64,000 nt of DNA from Effrenium voratum (taxonomy: Eukaryota; Sar; Dinophyceae; Suessiales; Symbiodiniaceae), in the NCBI GenBank assembly GCA_963377175.1, contig CAUJNA010001868.1, positions 675,880 through 739,879 on the forward strand, in the 5' to 3' direction. Shown one piece after another: positions 9,463 to 20,284 of this stretch. Every line of letters starts with the position of its first letter. Position 1 is the first letter of the stretch. Below the pieces are notes generated by a model. That model was not told the DNA's origin, ran no database searches, and saw only the letters and a program-made list of their open reading frames with translations. Position numbers and translations under genes: made by a program.

Positions 9463-9690
9463 GTGTTGGGCGAGATGAATCCCGAAATTTCGAGAGCCCA
9501 AAGTTCAGCGCGCGAGCGCCAGGTGTGCTCGGCCGCCTGAAGTGCGCCTACGTCATCCAACGCCTGGAGCTCGGGTGCGGCATGGGCTACTTTGGATATC
9601 AGAAGACGGGACAGTTTTACCAAAAAAACACTTCCATTTCATTTGCTGCAAGGAATATAAAACAAAGCAGTTTTAGCAAAAAAACAACTT

Positions 9691-9803
9691 TTCCATTTGC
9701 TTAAGAATATGTTTTGTTTTTACTCCCTTAGTTGGTTTTCAAGGGAATTCATCACTACTGGACATATCTTTATGTTTTTCCATGGGGCTTAAGCAAGTGG
9801 AAG
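9691..9803 (+). repeat. TIR-J element
   Basis: Full copy: TTCCATTTGCTTAAGAATAT, core with CATCACTACTGGAC, and CTTAAGCAAGTGGAAG. Confidence 0.7.
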
Positions 9804-9954
9804 GCAAAGCTTGGGCTTTTGCCAGGTTTCCGCGTTGAGGTGTGGTTGGTACTGGTTTGCCTTAGTGTTCTTTTCTTGGGAGTCCCTTTTGCTTAGTGAA
9901 AAAACAGACATCAAAAGGACGCGCTCATTTTGAGACAAACCCATCCCAGTATAT

Positions 9955-10090
9955 CTCTAGGGGTTGATTCCTTGTCCATTCTTTTCAGCCATGGTTCATA
10001 CAAAAACCAGCCATTTCCCCGGCGTGTTTGGCGGTTTTCTGGAAAGAAGGATCCCTGGAAAGTATGGAAATGGAAGGTACCCCAGAAAAT
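9955..10090 (-). repeat. TIR-G element
   Basis: CTCTAGGGGTTGATTCC on the left, CAGCCATTTCCCC and GGAAAGAAGGATCCCTGG inside, and a degenerate right end TACCCCAGAAA. Confidence 0.65.
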
Positions 10091-10154
10091 GGAGAGTTGG
10101 ATCTGGTCTGCTTCTGTTGGGGTGTCCCCCCCAAAAAAGCCAAACAAAACCCAG

Positions 10155-10368
10155 CATATGGCTGTGGCTCAAAAAACCGGAATCCCAAAATGGCACCAAC
10201 TGGCAAATGGAACCAAAGAGTAAAACCTGCGGTTTGCCCTAGGTCTATATGTTTTTCCACTACCCCCAAACCACTACCACCGCGTTTTAGGGGTTTAATG
10301 ATCAGCCACTCTAGGGGGTACTGGAACCGTATTTGATCATTTGGTCTTTCATTTTGAGCCACACCCAT
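10155..10368 (-). repeat. TIR-D element with internal insertion
   Basis: Ends CATATGGCTGTGGCTCAAAA and TTTTGAGCCACACCCAT are complete. The usual right part is interrupted by about 100 bases from GCCCTAGG to ATCATTTGG, which contain CTCTAGGGGG, so a second element may be nested here. Confidence 0.6.
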
Positions 10369-10469
10369 CTCCAACTTGGCTGCTTGAGGCCGGGGGGTCT
10401 GCCAGGCGCCGATCTGGCGGATGACTGGCAGATTTGTTTTTCGGAAACTCGCTCGAGGGGAAACGGCGG

Positions 10470-10578
10470 CTAGGTGTGCCAGTGCCTTTGTTTATCCTTT
10501 CTTAGGGGGGATGGCAATTTTAGACTACAAAAAAAAGGGGTACCAACTTATTCTGATTTCAGACTTCAAGTCTGGAAA
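10470..10578 (+). repeat. TIR-A element, degenerate
   Basis: Recognised from CTAGGTGTGCCAGTG, TTTTAGACTAC, GGGGTACCAACTTATTCTG and a terminal TCTGGA. The right terminus is poor. Confidence 0.4.
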
Positions 10579-11891
10579 CCCCCGAGTTAGCTTCCCCGCC
10601 CCACTACAGCTTTGAACTTCAGCTTGTGGACTAAGTCACTTGGACCCAGTTGACCCTGCTTGGATTTCGGGGGACACCAGCTGCTTTTTCGCTAAGTCAG
10701 CCACCAAGCAGGCCATTCACCAGACTTGATCGGCACCTTTCGTTTTTGTTGCCACATGTTGGTTGCCTTTTGCCTCTACTTGTTGCTTGTTTGCATCTCT
10801 GAACGAGCTTCCCTCGGCTTGAATCGGCTAGGGCTTGAAGGAATCAGCTGGTTCCTGTATCAATCGGGCGGTTTTGCAACAGGCGCAGGCGCCTCAGATG
10901 GAAGTCGAGGAGGTCGAGGTCCAGCCGGAGGACGAGGACGCTGGGTGTGCCTTCCCTGGTGGGCAGTAGGCAGTGAGCGTACAGTAGGGGAGGTTGGGGT
11001 ACTGGGTTGGCTGTTGTAGACAAGTAGTATTATCGTCACTAGAGTAGCAGAAGCGAAATAACTGATGGCAATCGTTTGTGGTGGATAGTTCTAGGAGTAT
11101 GTAGTTTGTGATAAATGTGTAAGAATACTCATCTCATATAGAATGTCCAATGCTGTGTGCTACAGTGGTATATTTTTGCTTTTAACTACCTTAACAACAC
11201 CTGCACTTTCCCTTGTGACTGTGGACATCCAATGAATGCTGTCCAGGGTGAACAAGGCCATCCAATCAATATGCCAAAGTAATCTTTTGACATTTATTTG
11301 AATTCTTTTCAACATCCTTCTGGAATATCCATTTTAGAATACTTCTAGATTCCTTTTTATCTCCTCTTGTCGCCCAATACGAACAGTACGATTGCCCTAT
11401 ACTAAGATATTGTCTTCCCCCCACATTTTTGCGAGGGCTTTTTTTTTTTTGGGGGGGGGGGGTTCAAGGTGGGGTTCAAAGCTGAACTTGTCCACCCAGA
11501 CCTTCTCACGGGGTTTTCCGTTCGCCCCGGCGAATGGGAGGATACTCATTGCCAGAGCCAGCAGCCCAGTGTCGGAGCCCTCCGTGGGCCCTTTGTTTCA
11601 AGCGTCGAAGCAGGAAAGAGTCTGAGCCCTCCAATGGGCAAGCCAGGCTACCCAAGACCACAAATCAGAAGGTCAAGCCCATGTCGCGCACCGATTTTCT
11701 GGTTGTGACTGTCCCATCACCTGCACTCAGCTTGCCTCCAAGGAGGCTTCCAACTTACCCTCTACAAGAAACCAGGGGTGCAAATCCCCACCACCACCAC
11801 CAATTGGAGGGAAGCTGAATGCAGCATGGGGTATATCAAGGATGTTGGGCCAGGCCCTCTTCATAAGTGATGATCCATCGTCAGGTTCAAC
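10579..11891. other. Gene-free stretch with T/G homopolymer
   Basis: No repeat family recognised apart from a T run followed by a G run at about 11437-11462. Short frames around 10726-11019 and 11392-11818 have no domains. The part 11030-11400 is AT-rich. Confidence 0.35.
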
Positions 11892-12113
11892 GTGATTGTG
11901 AAAGGCGTGGAAGTAGGTTTGACATACAATTCGCGCTCACCGCCGCCTTTTCATGAGAGGGGCCTGCTTCGCTTCAAGCTTGGCAACGCTTGTTGCTTCT
12001 GTTTGTTCGTTGCAAAGAACAACAGTCTTTTAGCATGCCAGAGATATCGGATTCTGGGAATGTTTGTCAAGGGATTGAGGTCAAGTCGAAGGAGAATCTC
12101 CTCAACTATTGGA

Positions 12114-12195
12114 GGTGCTTATTGTGGTTCAGTGGAAAATCCCCACTTAGCTGCTAAAATTCAAAATGGTTGCTCCCCTTCCAACGTCAACCAAG
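12114..12195 (+). repeat. TIR-M element, left-truncated
   Basis: Shares GCTTATTGTGGTTCAGTGG, AGCTGCTAAAATTC and GCTCCCCTTCCAACGTCAAC with the other copies, ending CCAAGC. The segment after it (TTGTTCGTTGCAAA and CATGCCAGAG) repeats an upstream stretch at 11996-12043. Confidence 0.6.
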
Positions 12196-12387
12196 CTTTT
12201 TGCTTCTATTTGTTCGTTGCAAAACAAAGTCTTTTGGCATGCCAGAGGTTAGGTCGCCTTCTCTTGCTGAGACCTGGTGAAGTCCCAGTCGGCTGCGAGA
12301 CACACCTACGACATCGGCTACCAAAAGCGGGGGGCCCAGACTGAAAGGCTGCCGAAAGCGGGGGCCAGCCCCGGAAACAGTTCAAAC

Positions 12388-12501
12388 CTGGTTGTTGTTG
12401 AGACACATTTTACCTTCTTGCTTATTGTGGTTTAGTGGTCGAAATCCCGACTTACCTGCTAAAGAATTGTTTTTTTGCTCCCCTTCCAACGTCAACCAAG
12501 C
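12388..12501 (+). repeat. TIR-M element, reference copy
   Basis: Left CTGGTTGTTGTTGAGACACA and right CAACGTCAACCAAG are imperfect inverted repeats. The middle reads TGTGGTTTAGTGGTCGAAAT then ACTTACCTGCTAAA. Layout and termini resemble TIR-B, suggesting a common origin. Confidence 0.65.
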
Positions 12502-12521
12502 TTCAATCAAAATATGATGCT

Positions 12522-12648
12522 GGGGGACACTTCCCCATTCCTAACCCAGGGATCCTTCTGTTCAGAAAACCATCAGAACCCCCAAGGGAAACAGCTGGTT
12601 TTCGAAAAGAACGATGGTTGAAAAGAATGGGAACTCAACCCCTAGAAT
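12522..12648 (+). repeat. TIR-G element with conserved downstream flank
   Basis: GGGGGACACTTCCCCATTC on the left and AACTCAACCCCTAGAATG on the right. About 45 bases beyond the terminus (TTCAGACTGCTTGGGTTGG) are shared with the copy at 36222, so both derive from one larger repeat. Confidence 0.7.
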
Positions 12649-12788
12649 GCTGAGTTTCAGACCATGTCAAACTTCAGACTGCTTGGGTTGGTAAAAAAAC
12701 GGTCATGAAGTCCTAACTTATGACTACGGAGGTGTGTGAGGTGGTGACTATGGACTTCCATTTTAAGAATATTTGTTATTTTCCCCCA

Positions 12789-12932
12789 GGGTTGTGGTTG
12801 ATCACAAGGGGTTTCTCCAACCACTTCTGTGATACTTTTGGGAATCCCCCTTTATATGAAGAAAATAGGCTTTGGGATTGAAGCCCTTTCTGTTGTATCA
12901 CAGAAGTGAAATTCCATTCACCACAGCCCTGT
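12789..12932 (+). repeat. TIR-O element, copy 2
   Basis: CCACTTCTGTGATAC pairs with GTATCACAGAAGTG. Left flank GGTTGATCAC and right flank CACAGCCCTG match copy 1 at 192-325. Confidence 0.65.
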
Positions 12933-13363
12933 GTCCATTCATTCCTGCAAGCAGCCTATGCCGAGTGATAGACATCTTGGTCTCCGCTAGACCCTTGCCA
13001 CTGCTTGGACAGTGGACAGTACTTGGGATTTTGCCCTGGAAACGCGCAGGAACACTTGATTTGGGGAACTTGGTGCTTCTTGTTGGTTTCAAGCATGTTC
13101 CTTTCCCTAAGTCTCAAAATCAGGTTGGCCCTGTTCGCCTTTCTGTTCAATGCATCTCTAGGTTTCCTATGAGTACTTACATTGAAGGCTGGCTAAAATG
13201 AAACACCACGGGCTCCCTTGATGGCGATATCCTCCCACATGTCCCGCTTTTTTTTGGTCTGAGGTGGGAAGCATTCGAGGCACGAGCGGACTTGCCAGTT
13301 TGCATGTATTGAGATGAGTACTGATGCAACTACCCCAGCTACCTTCAACGTGGGTAGGCGTGT

Positions 13364-13852
13364 GTGTCTCTTTTTGAGGGTACCAATTTTTACCCAAACA
13401 GGTTCCTTTGTGAGCACCCTGGAGAGTATCCAGGAAGTTTGCTCCCGCTAGGTGAAGCTGAAAGAGATTACACCGAAAGGTTCGGGGGGAAAGCCCAAGC
13501 TGAAGAAAGAGATATCGTCCTTCCCACGCCTTTACCTCAGTTGCCCAAAGTGAATCGACCTTTTGCCTTGCCCCATGGTCTACTTTTAGTCATGGCCCCA
13601 AACGGCCACCCCTCCCGCCCACTAGCACAGCAACTGTGGGGAGAGTACCTGGAAGATGAATTTCCTCTTGTAGGGCCTCCCTGGGTGCCGTGGCATGGAA
13701 GGGAGGGTCGCCTTCTATTTCTGAGTCCTTTTGGGCAGAGAGTGACTTGCCTCGTCGGCGCGAAGGAGAAGACTGCGAGAGCTCAAGCTACAAAGAAGGT
13801 CGCGGTAGAGGCAGGGCGATGTGAGCCACGTGCTTCAAACCGATTCGGGTAG
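13364..13852 (+). CDS. Exon-like open frame, unknown function
   Basis: A 162-codon frame opening at a GTG and closing at TAG. I do not recognise a family. From about residue 29 it reads like protein: charged stretches (E-A-E-R-D-Y, A-E-E-R-D), a Pro-rich middle, a Trp-containing part around L-W-G-E-Y-L-E-D-E-F, and a basic Ala/Lys-rich C-terminal part (A-K-E-K-T-A-R-A-Q-A). The first ATG is inside the frame, about residue 77, so if coding it is more likely an internal exon with splice boundaries I cannot fix. No signal peptide or membrane segment is seen. Neighbours are non-coding repeats; a TIR-D begins 84 bases downstream. Chance cannot be excluded, because antisense frames of 76 and 74 codons overlap its left end. 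Confidence 0.3.
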   Translation: MSLFEGTNFYPNRFLCEHPGEYPGSLLPLGEAERDYTERFGGKAQAEERDIVLPTPLPQLPKVNRPFALPHGLLLVMAPNGHPSRPLAQQLWGEYLEDEFPLVGPPWVPWHGREGRLLFLSPFGQRVTCLVGAKEKTARAQATKKVAVEAGRCEPRASNRFG

Positions 13853-13935
13853 ATGAAGGTTAAGGGGCAGTCCCCAGAAACAGCGGATATCCGCCTTGGT
13901 AACTCTTCACATGGTTCTGGGATTACGACCATTTT

Positions 13936-14056
13936 GATACGGCTGTGGCTCAAAAAACCGGTACCAAAAATGGCTTACCCTGGTAAGTGGAAACATGGAC
14001 CAAAATTCCTGCGGTTTGCTCTCCGATCGTTTGATTTTGATTGCCACACCCATACC
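13936..14056 (-). repeat. TIR-D element
   Basis: ATACGGCTGTGGCTCAAAA at left, CCTGGTAAGTGG and CCTGCGG inside, GCCACACCCATACCG at right. Confidence 0.65.
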
Positions 14057-14414
14057 GGGTGTTGAGCAAGTGACTCATGTGAAGCTTGGAGATGGTATGC
14101 TCGTTCCAGGCACTAGGTCACCAAGTCCCTTGGTCCAAGCACGGGGGTGAGCTTCGCTCGAGTCCAGAAGTGTTCATCGCTCAGGTCGACACGGACTCAG
14201 AGTCGGAGGAGCCGTGACCCTCTTTTTGGAGGGCTGGCGGCTGGCAGGCTCCGAAAGCCTGACTAGTCTTTTGGTGGTTTCTGGGATGGAGGGAGGCCAA
14301 AAAGAAATACTTCGATTTGCTGGAGTGATGGTCAATGTGTGTTGCTTCGGTGCCACGGTTGGCTCAACCTGGGGAGGATCAATCGAGTCAAAGTGATGTG
14401 GGTCTGCCCATTTG

Positions 14415-14521
14415 TTTGGGGTGTCACAATTAAACCACCGGGAATTGGACCCCAGGTTTTAGCTTCTGGTTCAATATACCAGGGCAACCCATTTTGGGCG
14501 CCTGTGTTTGACAACAGCCAG
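14415..14521 (+). repeat. TIR-D element abutting TIR-E
   Basis: TTGGGGTGTCACAATTAAAC at left, CCAGGTTTTAGC and TACCAGGG inside, TTTGACAACAGCCA at right. The right end merges with the left end of the following TIR-E. Confidence 0.6.
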
Positions 14522-14653
14522 GTGGCCATGAGTCAACATCCGAATCGTACCCCCAGTGAACATCCGATTCAATCCAACCACTAAAATAGGTTCTAACATG
14601 GGTGGTGCACCTACCCCAAATGGTACCATTGGTTTTGACAACCACAGCCAGGT
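14519..14653 (-). repeat. TIR-E element abutting TIR-D
   Basis: GTGGCCATGAGTCAACATCC on the left, GGTGCACCTACCCC and TGGTACCATTGG inside, CCACAGCCAGG on the right. Confidence 0.65.
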
Positions 14654-15190
14654 GTCAAGCCAAAATGCTAGGTTTTGTTTCTCCAGACAAGGCCCCCTGA
14701 GAGCCTGAGGAGCTGCCCGAGGATGCTGCGGGCATTCGCTACAGGTGCCCCCAGCTTGCGGAGTGTCTGAAGGAGCGCACCGCTTGGAGGCTCTCTGAAC
14801 CTCTCAACCCCATGAATGGCCAGGACCCAATTTGGATGATCATTAGGTAAATAATGGTGGTTATATGAACCTCCATGGTTTGAATGGTGGTTTGAACGGG
14901 TGTGTTTCGGGCGGTCCGTTTTGCTCCCTTTTCCCCCGGACCGAGATGAAGGTTCAATTCTTTACATGGATTTGGGTAGACCAGATTCTGCATTTGAGGC
15001 CGTTTTTGAGGACATGCCGGCTCGAACAGAAAATTGTTCAGCAAGAGCTCACCCAGTCCACTCGCGTGAATTTCCATGGTTGGGTATTCCAATCCAACTT
15101 TCTCGGCCACGTTCACAAGATGGAGAAACAAAAATAAGGCTCAGCGACGTGTGCACTTGTGACCCAGGACTTTTGGGATAAATCTACGAC

Positions 15191-15299
15191 CATAGGTGTC
15201 CTTTTTGGTGATTTTGCCCCAGACAAATTGCTGGCGATTGCTGGTTTACCTGGTGGTTTAATCATCTGCCAGGGAACCCCATCTAAAAGGACACCTATG
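15191..15299 (+). repeat. TIR-K element, reference copy
   Basis: CATAGGTGTCCTTTTTGG pairs with AAAAGGACACCTATG. The interior has CTGGTTTACCTGGTGGTTTA and ATCATCTGCCAGGG. Five copies in the window. Confidence 0.75.
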
Positions 15300-15455
15300 T
15301 CTAGGACCCTCTTCGGCTCTTAAAGGAGATTTGCACTGGTTTTTCACGACTTCTCGGCACCGCGACCGCAGAGTCGCATGGCAGTCTGAAAGTTTTGATC
15401 CGTCAAGTTTCTAGGTCGAACATTTGAGAACCTCAACCTTGGCTTCGTTCAAAGT

Positions 15456-15585
15456 CCTAGGGGTCAATTCCCCATTCATTTCAGCCATCGTTCTTTTCAA
15501 TAACCAGCCATTTCCCCAGGGGTTTTGGTGGTTTTCTGGAATCATCCGGATCCCTGGGTTAAGAATGGGGAAATTACCCCTAGAA
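15456..15585 (-). repeat. TIR-G element, complete
   Basis: CCTAGGGGTCAATTCCCC at left and GGGGAAATTACCCCTAGAA at right, with TTTCTGGAATCATCCGGATC inside. Confidence 0.7.
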
Positions 15586-15984
15586 AAGTGGGCTTCCTTT
15601 GGGTGGCTTGATGTTTGGCACCAGGAGGCGAGTGGGACCCACTTCAAGCAGGGCGCCCGGTCGACTGAGACTTGCGCCTCTCGCTTTTTGGAGGCGCCCC
15701 GTATCCACGATTGCTGGCAAGAGGGTAAGCGCAAACCTGCAATATTGCCATGGAGTAGTCATAGAGCCCCCGCCCCCCTCCCAAAGTGGTTTGGTGGACA
15801 GAGGAATCCCCATCGAAACAACGTCCAATGGTTTTTGTTGGCTGAAATTCACCTCCAAATCGATCCAAATCCATGTTCGACAGGTTCCAGCTCTACGTGC
15901 ATGATGGATTTCTCACCTACCCGGAAGGCGGGGGACACAGCCAATTCGCCGCCAGTTGGTCGATGGACTCCCACTCATAGGGTA

Positions 15985-16104
15985 CCAAGTTGCCCAGTGG
16001 CGCTTTTTCTCTCTCTTTTTTTTAAGGAAGGCTTCCCCTGTAAGATCTTTAAGCTCAACTCACTAAATCTCCCTTTTCACCTGGGAAGCCACTGGGCATC
16101 TGAG
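15985..16104 (+). repeat. TIR-W element (TIR-C-like)
   Basis: Left CCAAGTTGCCCAGTGGC and right GCCACTGGGCATCTGAG are inverted repeats that resemble TIR-C (CTCAGTTGTTCAGTGGC) with CCC for TTC. The interior is T-rich. A second probable member is at 32650-32781. Open frames flank it on both sides. Confidence 0.55.
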
Positions 16105-16242
16105 TTTACATGTGCGTTGGGAGGGGCTTTCACTGAAGTCGCCTTTGAGGCTGATGGACATCAAGGAATGGTCTGGCTTCTGTTGCCCGCAGAGACACGA
16201 CACATATTTATGTAAGATGTACACATGACAAGTACATACATG

Positions 16243-16362
16243 TCTGGGTGTGGTTGTCAAAATTAAACCACCAGGAATTGGACCGCCTGTTTTCGTCATG
16301 GGTTCCACTTCCCAGGGTTCCATTTTGGGTACCCATTATTTTTTTTTGACCCACAGCCATAT
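16243..16362 (+). repeat. TIR-D element
   Basis: GGGTGTGGTTGTCAAAATTA at left, CCACCAGGAATTGGACCGCC inside, TTTTGACCCACAGCCATAT at right. Confidence 0.7.
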
Positions 16363-16363
16363 C

Positions 16364-16390
16364 ATATATGTATATATATATATATATACA
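16364..16390. repeat. (TA)n microsatellite
   Basis: Uninterrupted TA dinucleotides directly after the TIR-D right end. Confidence 0.8.
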
Positions 16391-16981
16391 CGAACATACA
16401 GTACACATTTGCAGCTATTGGATGCTATCAAGGATCCCTCTGCAGGGCAGTGTTGGTTCGACATTTGCCTTTTTCATCCTTTTAGTCACTTTTTTGAAAA
16501 GGGTTTCGCTTTCCCCACCAAGAAGTTGGTTTGTTTCAGCAGTCCAGTTGGACTCGCAGATGTGGTGTTGTGCCGGATCGATCTGATCGGATTTTCCCCG
16601 GTAGGCGATGAACTGCTAGAGGCGGGGGTGGGGGAGTTTTCCTTCAAGCCGATAGGAAGGTCTGAAGCGAAAGAGGTGCTGATCTTCGCCCCGGTTCTTG
16701 GGTAGACTATTTGATGCTAGGCGTTGCTTGGCTCAGTCGGATGTTGTCCACTGGTTTTTGGTTGGGTTTTGGGTTCTCCGCGCCTTTCGGCCGCGGCAAA
16801 TTTGGAATAAACTATTTCTGGGTTTGGCTCGTGGAGCCCGAGAGTTGATCGCTCGGGTCCATGGAGGACCGGGAAAAAGAACCGGGGGGGCGGCACCCAG
16901 CGGATCCGGGATTTATTGGCTGCAGGCAAGCCAAGGGAACCACCCTTCCAAAAACCAAAAGGAACCTTTTGGCTGGTTGCC

Positions 16982-17070
16982 TATAGGTCCCCCAGTGCCC
17001 TTCTCTACGCTTTTTTGGTTGGGAGGGTTCCCCTACAATAGACTGCAGCAAAACAGATCGTACCTTTGAA
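16982..17070 (+). repeat. TIR-A element, right end lost
   Basis: TATAGGTCCCCCAGTGCCC, then GGGAGGGTTCCCCTACAATA and GACTGCAGCAAA. The terminal CTACTGGAGGACC is absent. Confidence 0.6.
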
Positions 17071-17240
17071 CCAAGCCTCAGCTGGCCAAAATGTGGGAGA
17101 TCGCAATGCTTGGCTTGGCGATTCCTGAAGTGTTCTTGTAGAACAAACCTACGGAGTGGCTAGAGGTGAGATTCGGTCAACATCTTGTGGCTTGCGGTTT
17201 GGTCAGGTGTCGAGTTTATGCTGAATTTGGGGTTCTTATC

Positions 17241-17364
17241 ATGGTTTGTTGTTGGGACACATTTTGCATTTTTGCTTATTGTGGCTTTGTGATTGAAATC
17301 CAACCACTTGACTGCGAAAATTTGAGAATGTTTGCTCCCCTTCCAACGTCAAACGTCAACCAAG
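17241..17364 (+). repeat. TIR-M element
   Basis: ATGGTTTGTTGTTGGGACAC at left; GCTTATTGTGGCTTTGTG and GCTCCCCTTCCAACGTC inside; the CAACGTC motif is locally duplicated before CAACCAAG. Confidence 0.65.
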
Positions 17365-17504
17365 TTATCGGATTCTTGTGGTATTGTTGGTCATTCTTTT
17401 GGCCCCCTCACGGGTTTGCCACTTAGGAATGTGTACTTGGCCAACCCCGCGATTGGAGGTTCATGTGTTGTGAACATTAGGGGTTCGGAATATCTCAAAC
17501 TTGA

Positions 17505-17615
17505 TTTGGGTATGGGTCAAAATTAAACCACCAGGAAATGGACCGCAGGTTGTAGTCAGTGTTTCCATTTACCAGGGTTCCATATTGGGTACCTATTTTT
17601 GACCCGCAGCCATTT
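17505..17615 (+). repeat. TIR-D element
   Basis: TTTGGGTATGGGTCAAAATT at left, CCACCAGGAAATGGACCGC inside, GACCCGCAGCCATTT at right. Confidence 0.7.
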
Positions 17616-18154
17616 GGGGGCTGCTTTTATGTGTGATTCTCATGATATTCTAATGGTAGCTACAATCCTTCACCCAGTTTGGATTGCGACCCAGACGGGT
17701 TTGGGGTAGACCCTAACCCTTTGTTGTCATAGACACACTGATACGTGCCCTGTAGACAACCAGCGCAACTTTTACGCAACCATAATTTCCTACTAAGGAG
17801 TTTCGACGGTCACATCCCAAATTGGGGAACTTCCAAACTGGCAACGGTTTACGTTCGCACTTTCAACTCAAGCCACCCCAAAAGGTCCTTCTTCGGGACA
17901 TGACATACCCCCCTTTGGCACTCTGCATGGCCGTTCAAGTTTGCGGCAAACCTTGGTATTTGGCCATATCTGAGCGATTCTTCATGTCATTTGCGTGTAC
18001 TACCCGCGTGAACCCCTTTTTTTTTCGACATTTTGTTGCACGAAAAAGCGCAAAACAACGTATGACCACTTTGTTCTGTCAAAGGCATATGACCAAACTG
18101 CCGCCGGGCGTGGCCGAGAAAGTTGGAAAGGAGTCCAACTCCGAAAGATCCAGA

Positions 18155-18276
18155 GGTACCTTCGCCATTCTTTCCAGTCCTTCTTTCTTCTTTTAGAAAC
18201 CCGCCGGAAACCCGCAAAAAAACGGCTGGTTTTTGAAAAGAACGATGGTTGAACATAATGGAGAATCAACCCCTAG
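18155..18276 (+). repeat. TIR-G element
   Basis: GTACCTTCGCCATTCTTTCC at left, GAAAAGAACGATGGTTGAA inside, GAGAATCAACCCCTAG at right. Confidence 0.65.
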
Positions 18277-18689
18277 CAACGGGATTTCTCCTTTTTACGT
18301 GTTTTTTTCTTTTCTCTTTTTTAAGGGTCGCTTCTCACTTCTTTGCAGGTGTTTCGGTGTTGCACTCAAAGAGCCTTTCAGAATCCGGTGCCTTGCTTAT
18401 ATCCGGGGTCACCAGGTCAACCGACAAGGCAGGTGTGTTACCCTTGTCAACCAAAGGGTCCATTTTCACCTCAGAAATATGCCCAAGTTGGGTTGGCTTC
18501 CCTGTGGTTTCTTTCAACCAAGTTGAAAAGCGTAAACTTGCCTTGACCAAGCCCGTGGGAGGTGCTACTGGGGCCCACGGTGGCGTCCAGCTGCAGCTCG
18601 CTGGGAAGAGGCGCCACCAGACCTCCAGCTGGAGGGAGCTCCACCCACCAAAGGACCTGAGCCTTACCATGAGTCTACTTGGGTTATAT

Positions 18690-18745
18690 CTTGACTGCTC
18701 TTGGGTTGGAGGTTTGGCTTGACACGTGCTATTGGGTTGGATGCA
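18690..18745 (+). repeat. Two TIR-B left-end fragments in tandem
   Basis: CTTGACTGCTCTTGGGTTGG is followed 30 bases later by GTGCTATTGGGTTGGATG. Only left termini are present. Confidence 0.5.
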
Positions 18746-18849
18746 AAGAGGTGTTTTTTTTCTTTCTTTCTTTTTCTTTTCTTTTCTTTTTTTCTTGGGG
18801 GTCCCTGTTGGTCAAAATCACAGGACATCAAGAGGACACCCGAATTTTC

Positions 18850-18965
18850 TCGACTGCTGGGTTGGATCTTTAGACTTTAACTTTTTGGTTGAAATCAAGG
18901 TGTGTTTTCCACTGAACCCCCCCAACAAGTTAAAAACTTATTGCAGGGGAGTCAACAGCAATCAA
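18850..18965 (+). repeat. TIR-B element
   Basis: TCGACTGCTGGGTTGGATC at left, TTTTCCACTGAACCCCCC and ACTTATTGCAGG inside, AACAGCAATCAAG at right. Confidence 0.7.
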
Positions 18966-19954
18966 GTTGGGTGTTGCCAAGCTATCCTCAAAAACACAAA
19001 AAAGAAGAAGGAGGAGACCCCAGGTGAGTCACTCTTCTCAAGATTGCGGCTTTCCTTTTGGATCTGCACAAACCAACTGAGCCACTTGCTCAAAACCTAT
19101 TAGAAGATTGGCTGGGCAGTCCCAGCCAGAAAAATGGGTGTAGTTGAATGGTTTACCCACATCCAGGCAAGGACAGAACAAGGCGGATATCCGCCCACCT
19201 TCTACCCGAATCGGTTTTGATTTGGCTCACCTGTGGGGTCAGGCACCCATTTTTCTGGCTGGGGCTGGCCCTTAACCTTCTAGGTCTTGAGCAAGTGGCT
19301 CAGGCGGTTGCAGATCCAAAAGGAAAGCCGCAACTTTGAGAAGAGTTGGTGAATCTTGGGACCTCAAGTTCCTTTTCGAGGTTGCAACCCTTCCAATGGA
19401 GACGCAGACTCACCGATGAAGGTTCCAATCATGCCTGGACCTAGAGTTTCATTTTTTAATATGCAAGATGGACTAAATACGCGTATCGTTATGATAGACT
19501 TTTGAGGTTGATGAAGTATGAAGCAGACTCAGAGGGTAATACTCTTTAAGATGTACCGTGCCCTTGCGCCAAGTTATCTTGCAGCCAACAAATATAGCAC
19601 CTGACAGGGGCCGAGGACCCCCTTGCGTTTCAGGCCCAAAAGGGTCCAGTGTCTTTCTGACACATGCTGTGGACGAATTCCACGACAGAAATCCCGGAAT
19701 GCTTCCGTAAATACCAACCCATGGAATGGGTTTAGTCCTTCCGAAGCCACCGTTACCGGCACGGCTCGAGTTCTGACCATCGGCCACTCGCTAGGCCACC
19801 TGCGGCAGTTCCGTCATTTGAAGGCTGGACGTTCTGACTCGGGAAAAGTCTCGACTCGAGACGGAGAGCGGGGGTGAGGGAAAGACCCTCTGAGTCATTG
19901 AAACCAAAATTGTCAAGCATCCGGGGCCCAGTTCCTTAGGCGACGGTCCCGAAA
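18966..19954. other. Gene-free stretch, nothing recognised
   Basis: About 1 kb with no repeat family placed and no convincing coding frame. Two phrases, GGCGGATATCCGCC (19182) and ATCCGCCTTGG (13888), share a short palindrome only. Confidence 0.3.
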
Positions 19955-20036
19955 CCAGCACCCTATTTGTGCCAACAGTTCTCTTGTGTAAGCCACTTTG
20001 GGTATAAATAAATGGACCTCCCTTGGAGGGTGCTGG
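19955..20036 (-). repeat. TIR-I element, left arm shortened
   Basis: CCAGCACCC at left, GTTCTCTTGTGTAAGCC in the loop, GGAGGGTGCTGG at right. Part of the left arm is deleted. Confidence 0.65.
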
Positions 20037-20284
20037 AAGTTTTTTTTATGTTTTTTTTGTGACTTCCCCGCCCGGAAGTATTTAAGGCCAACACGCGCTG
20101 CGAAAACCAAGTTCCTATTCACGCATTCGTGACCGTGGTAAACATTGGCCTGGCCCCATGTTTGTTCTTGAAGGCACCTCTAGCTACAACCCGAAAAGGA
20201 AGCACGCCATGGCTGTTTGGCGTGAGGCGCCCCTTAGATCTTTTGGAAGCCCCCCCACCGGATTTGCCAAACTGGCCTTCTCTC

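Noticed and set aside
15424..16215. 263-codon open frame as a gene
   Set aside because: Its left third is TIR-G and its right part crosses TIR-W, so most of it is repeat DNA.
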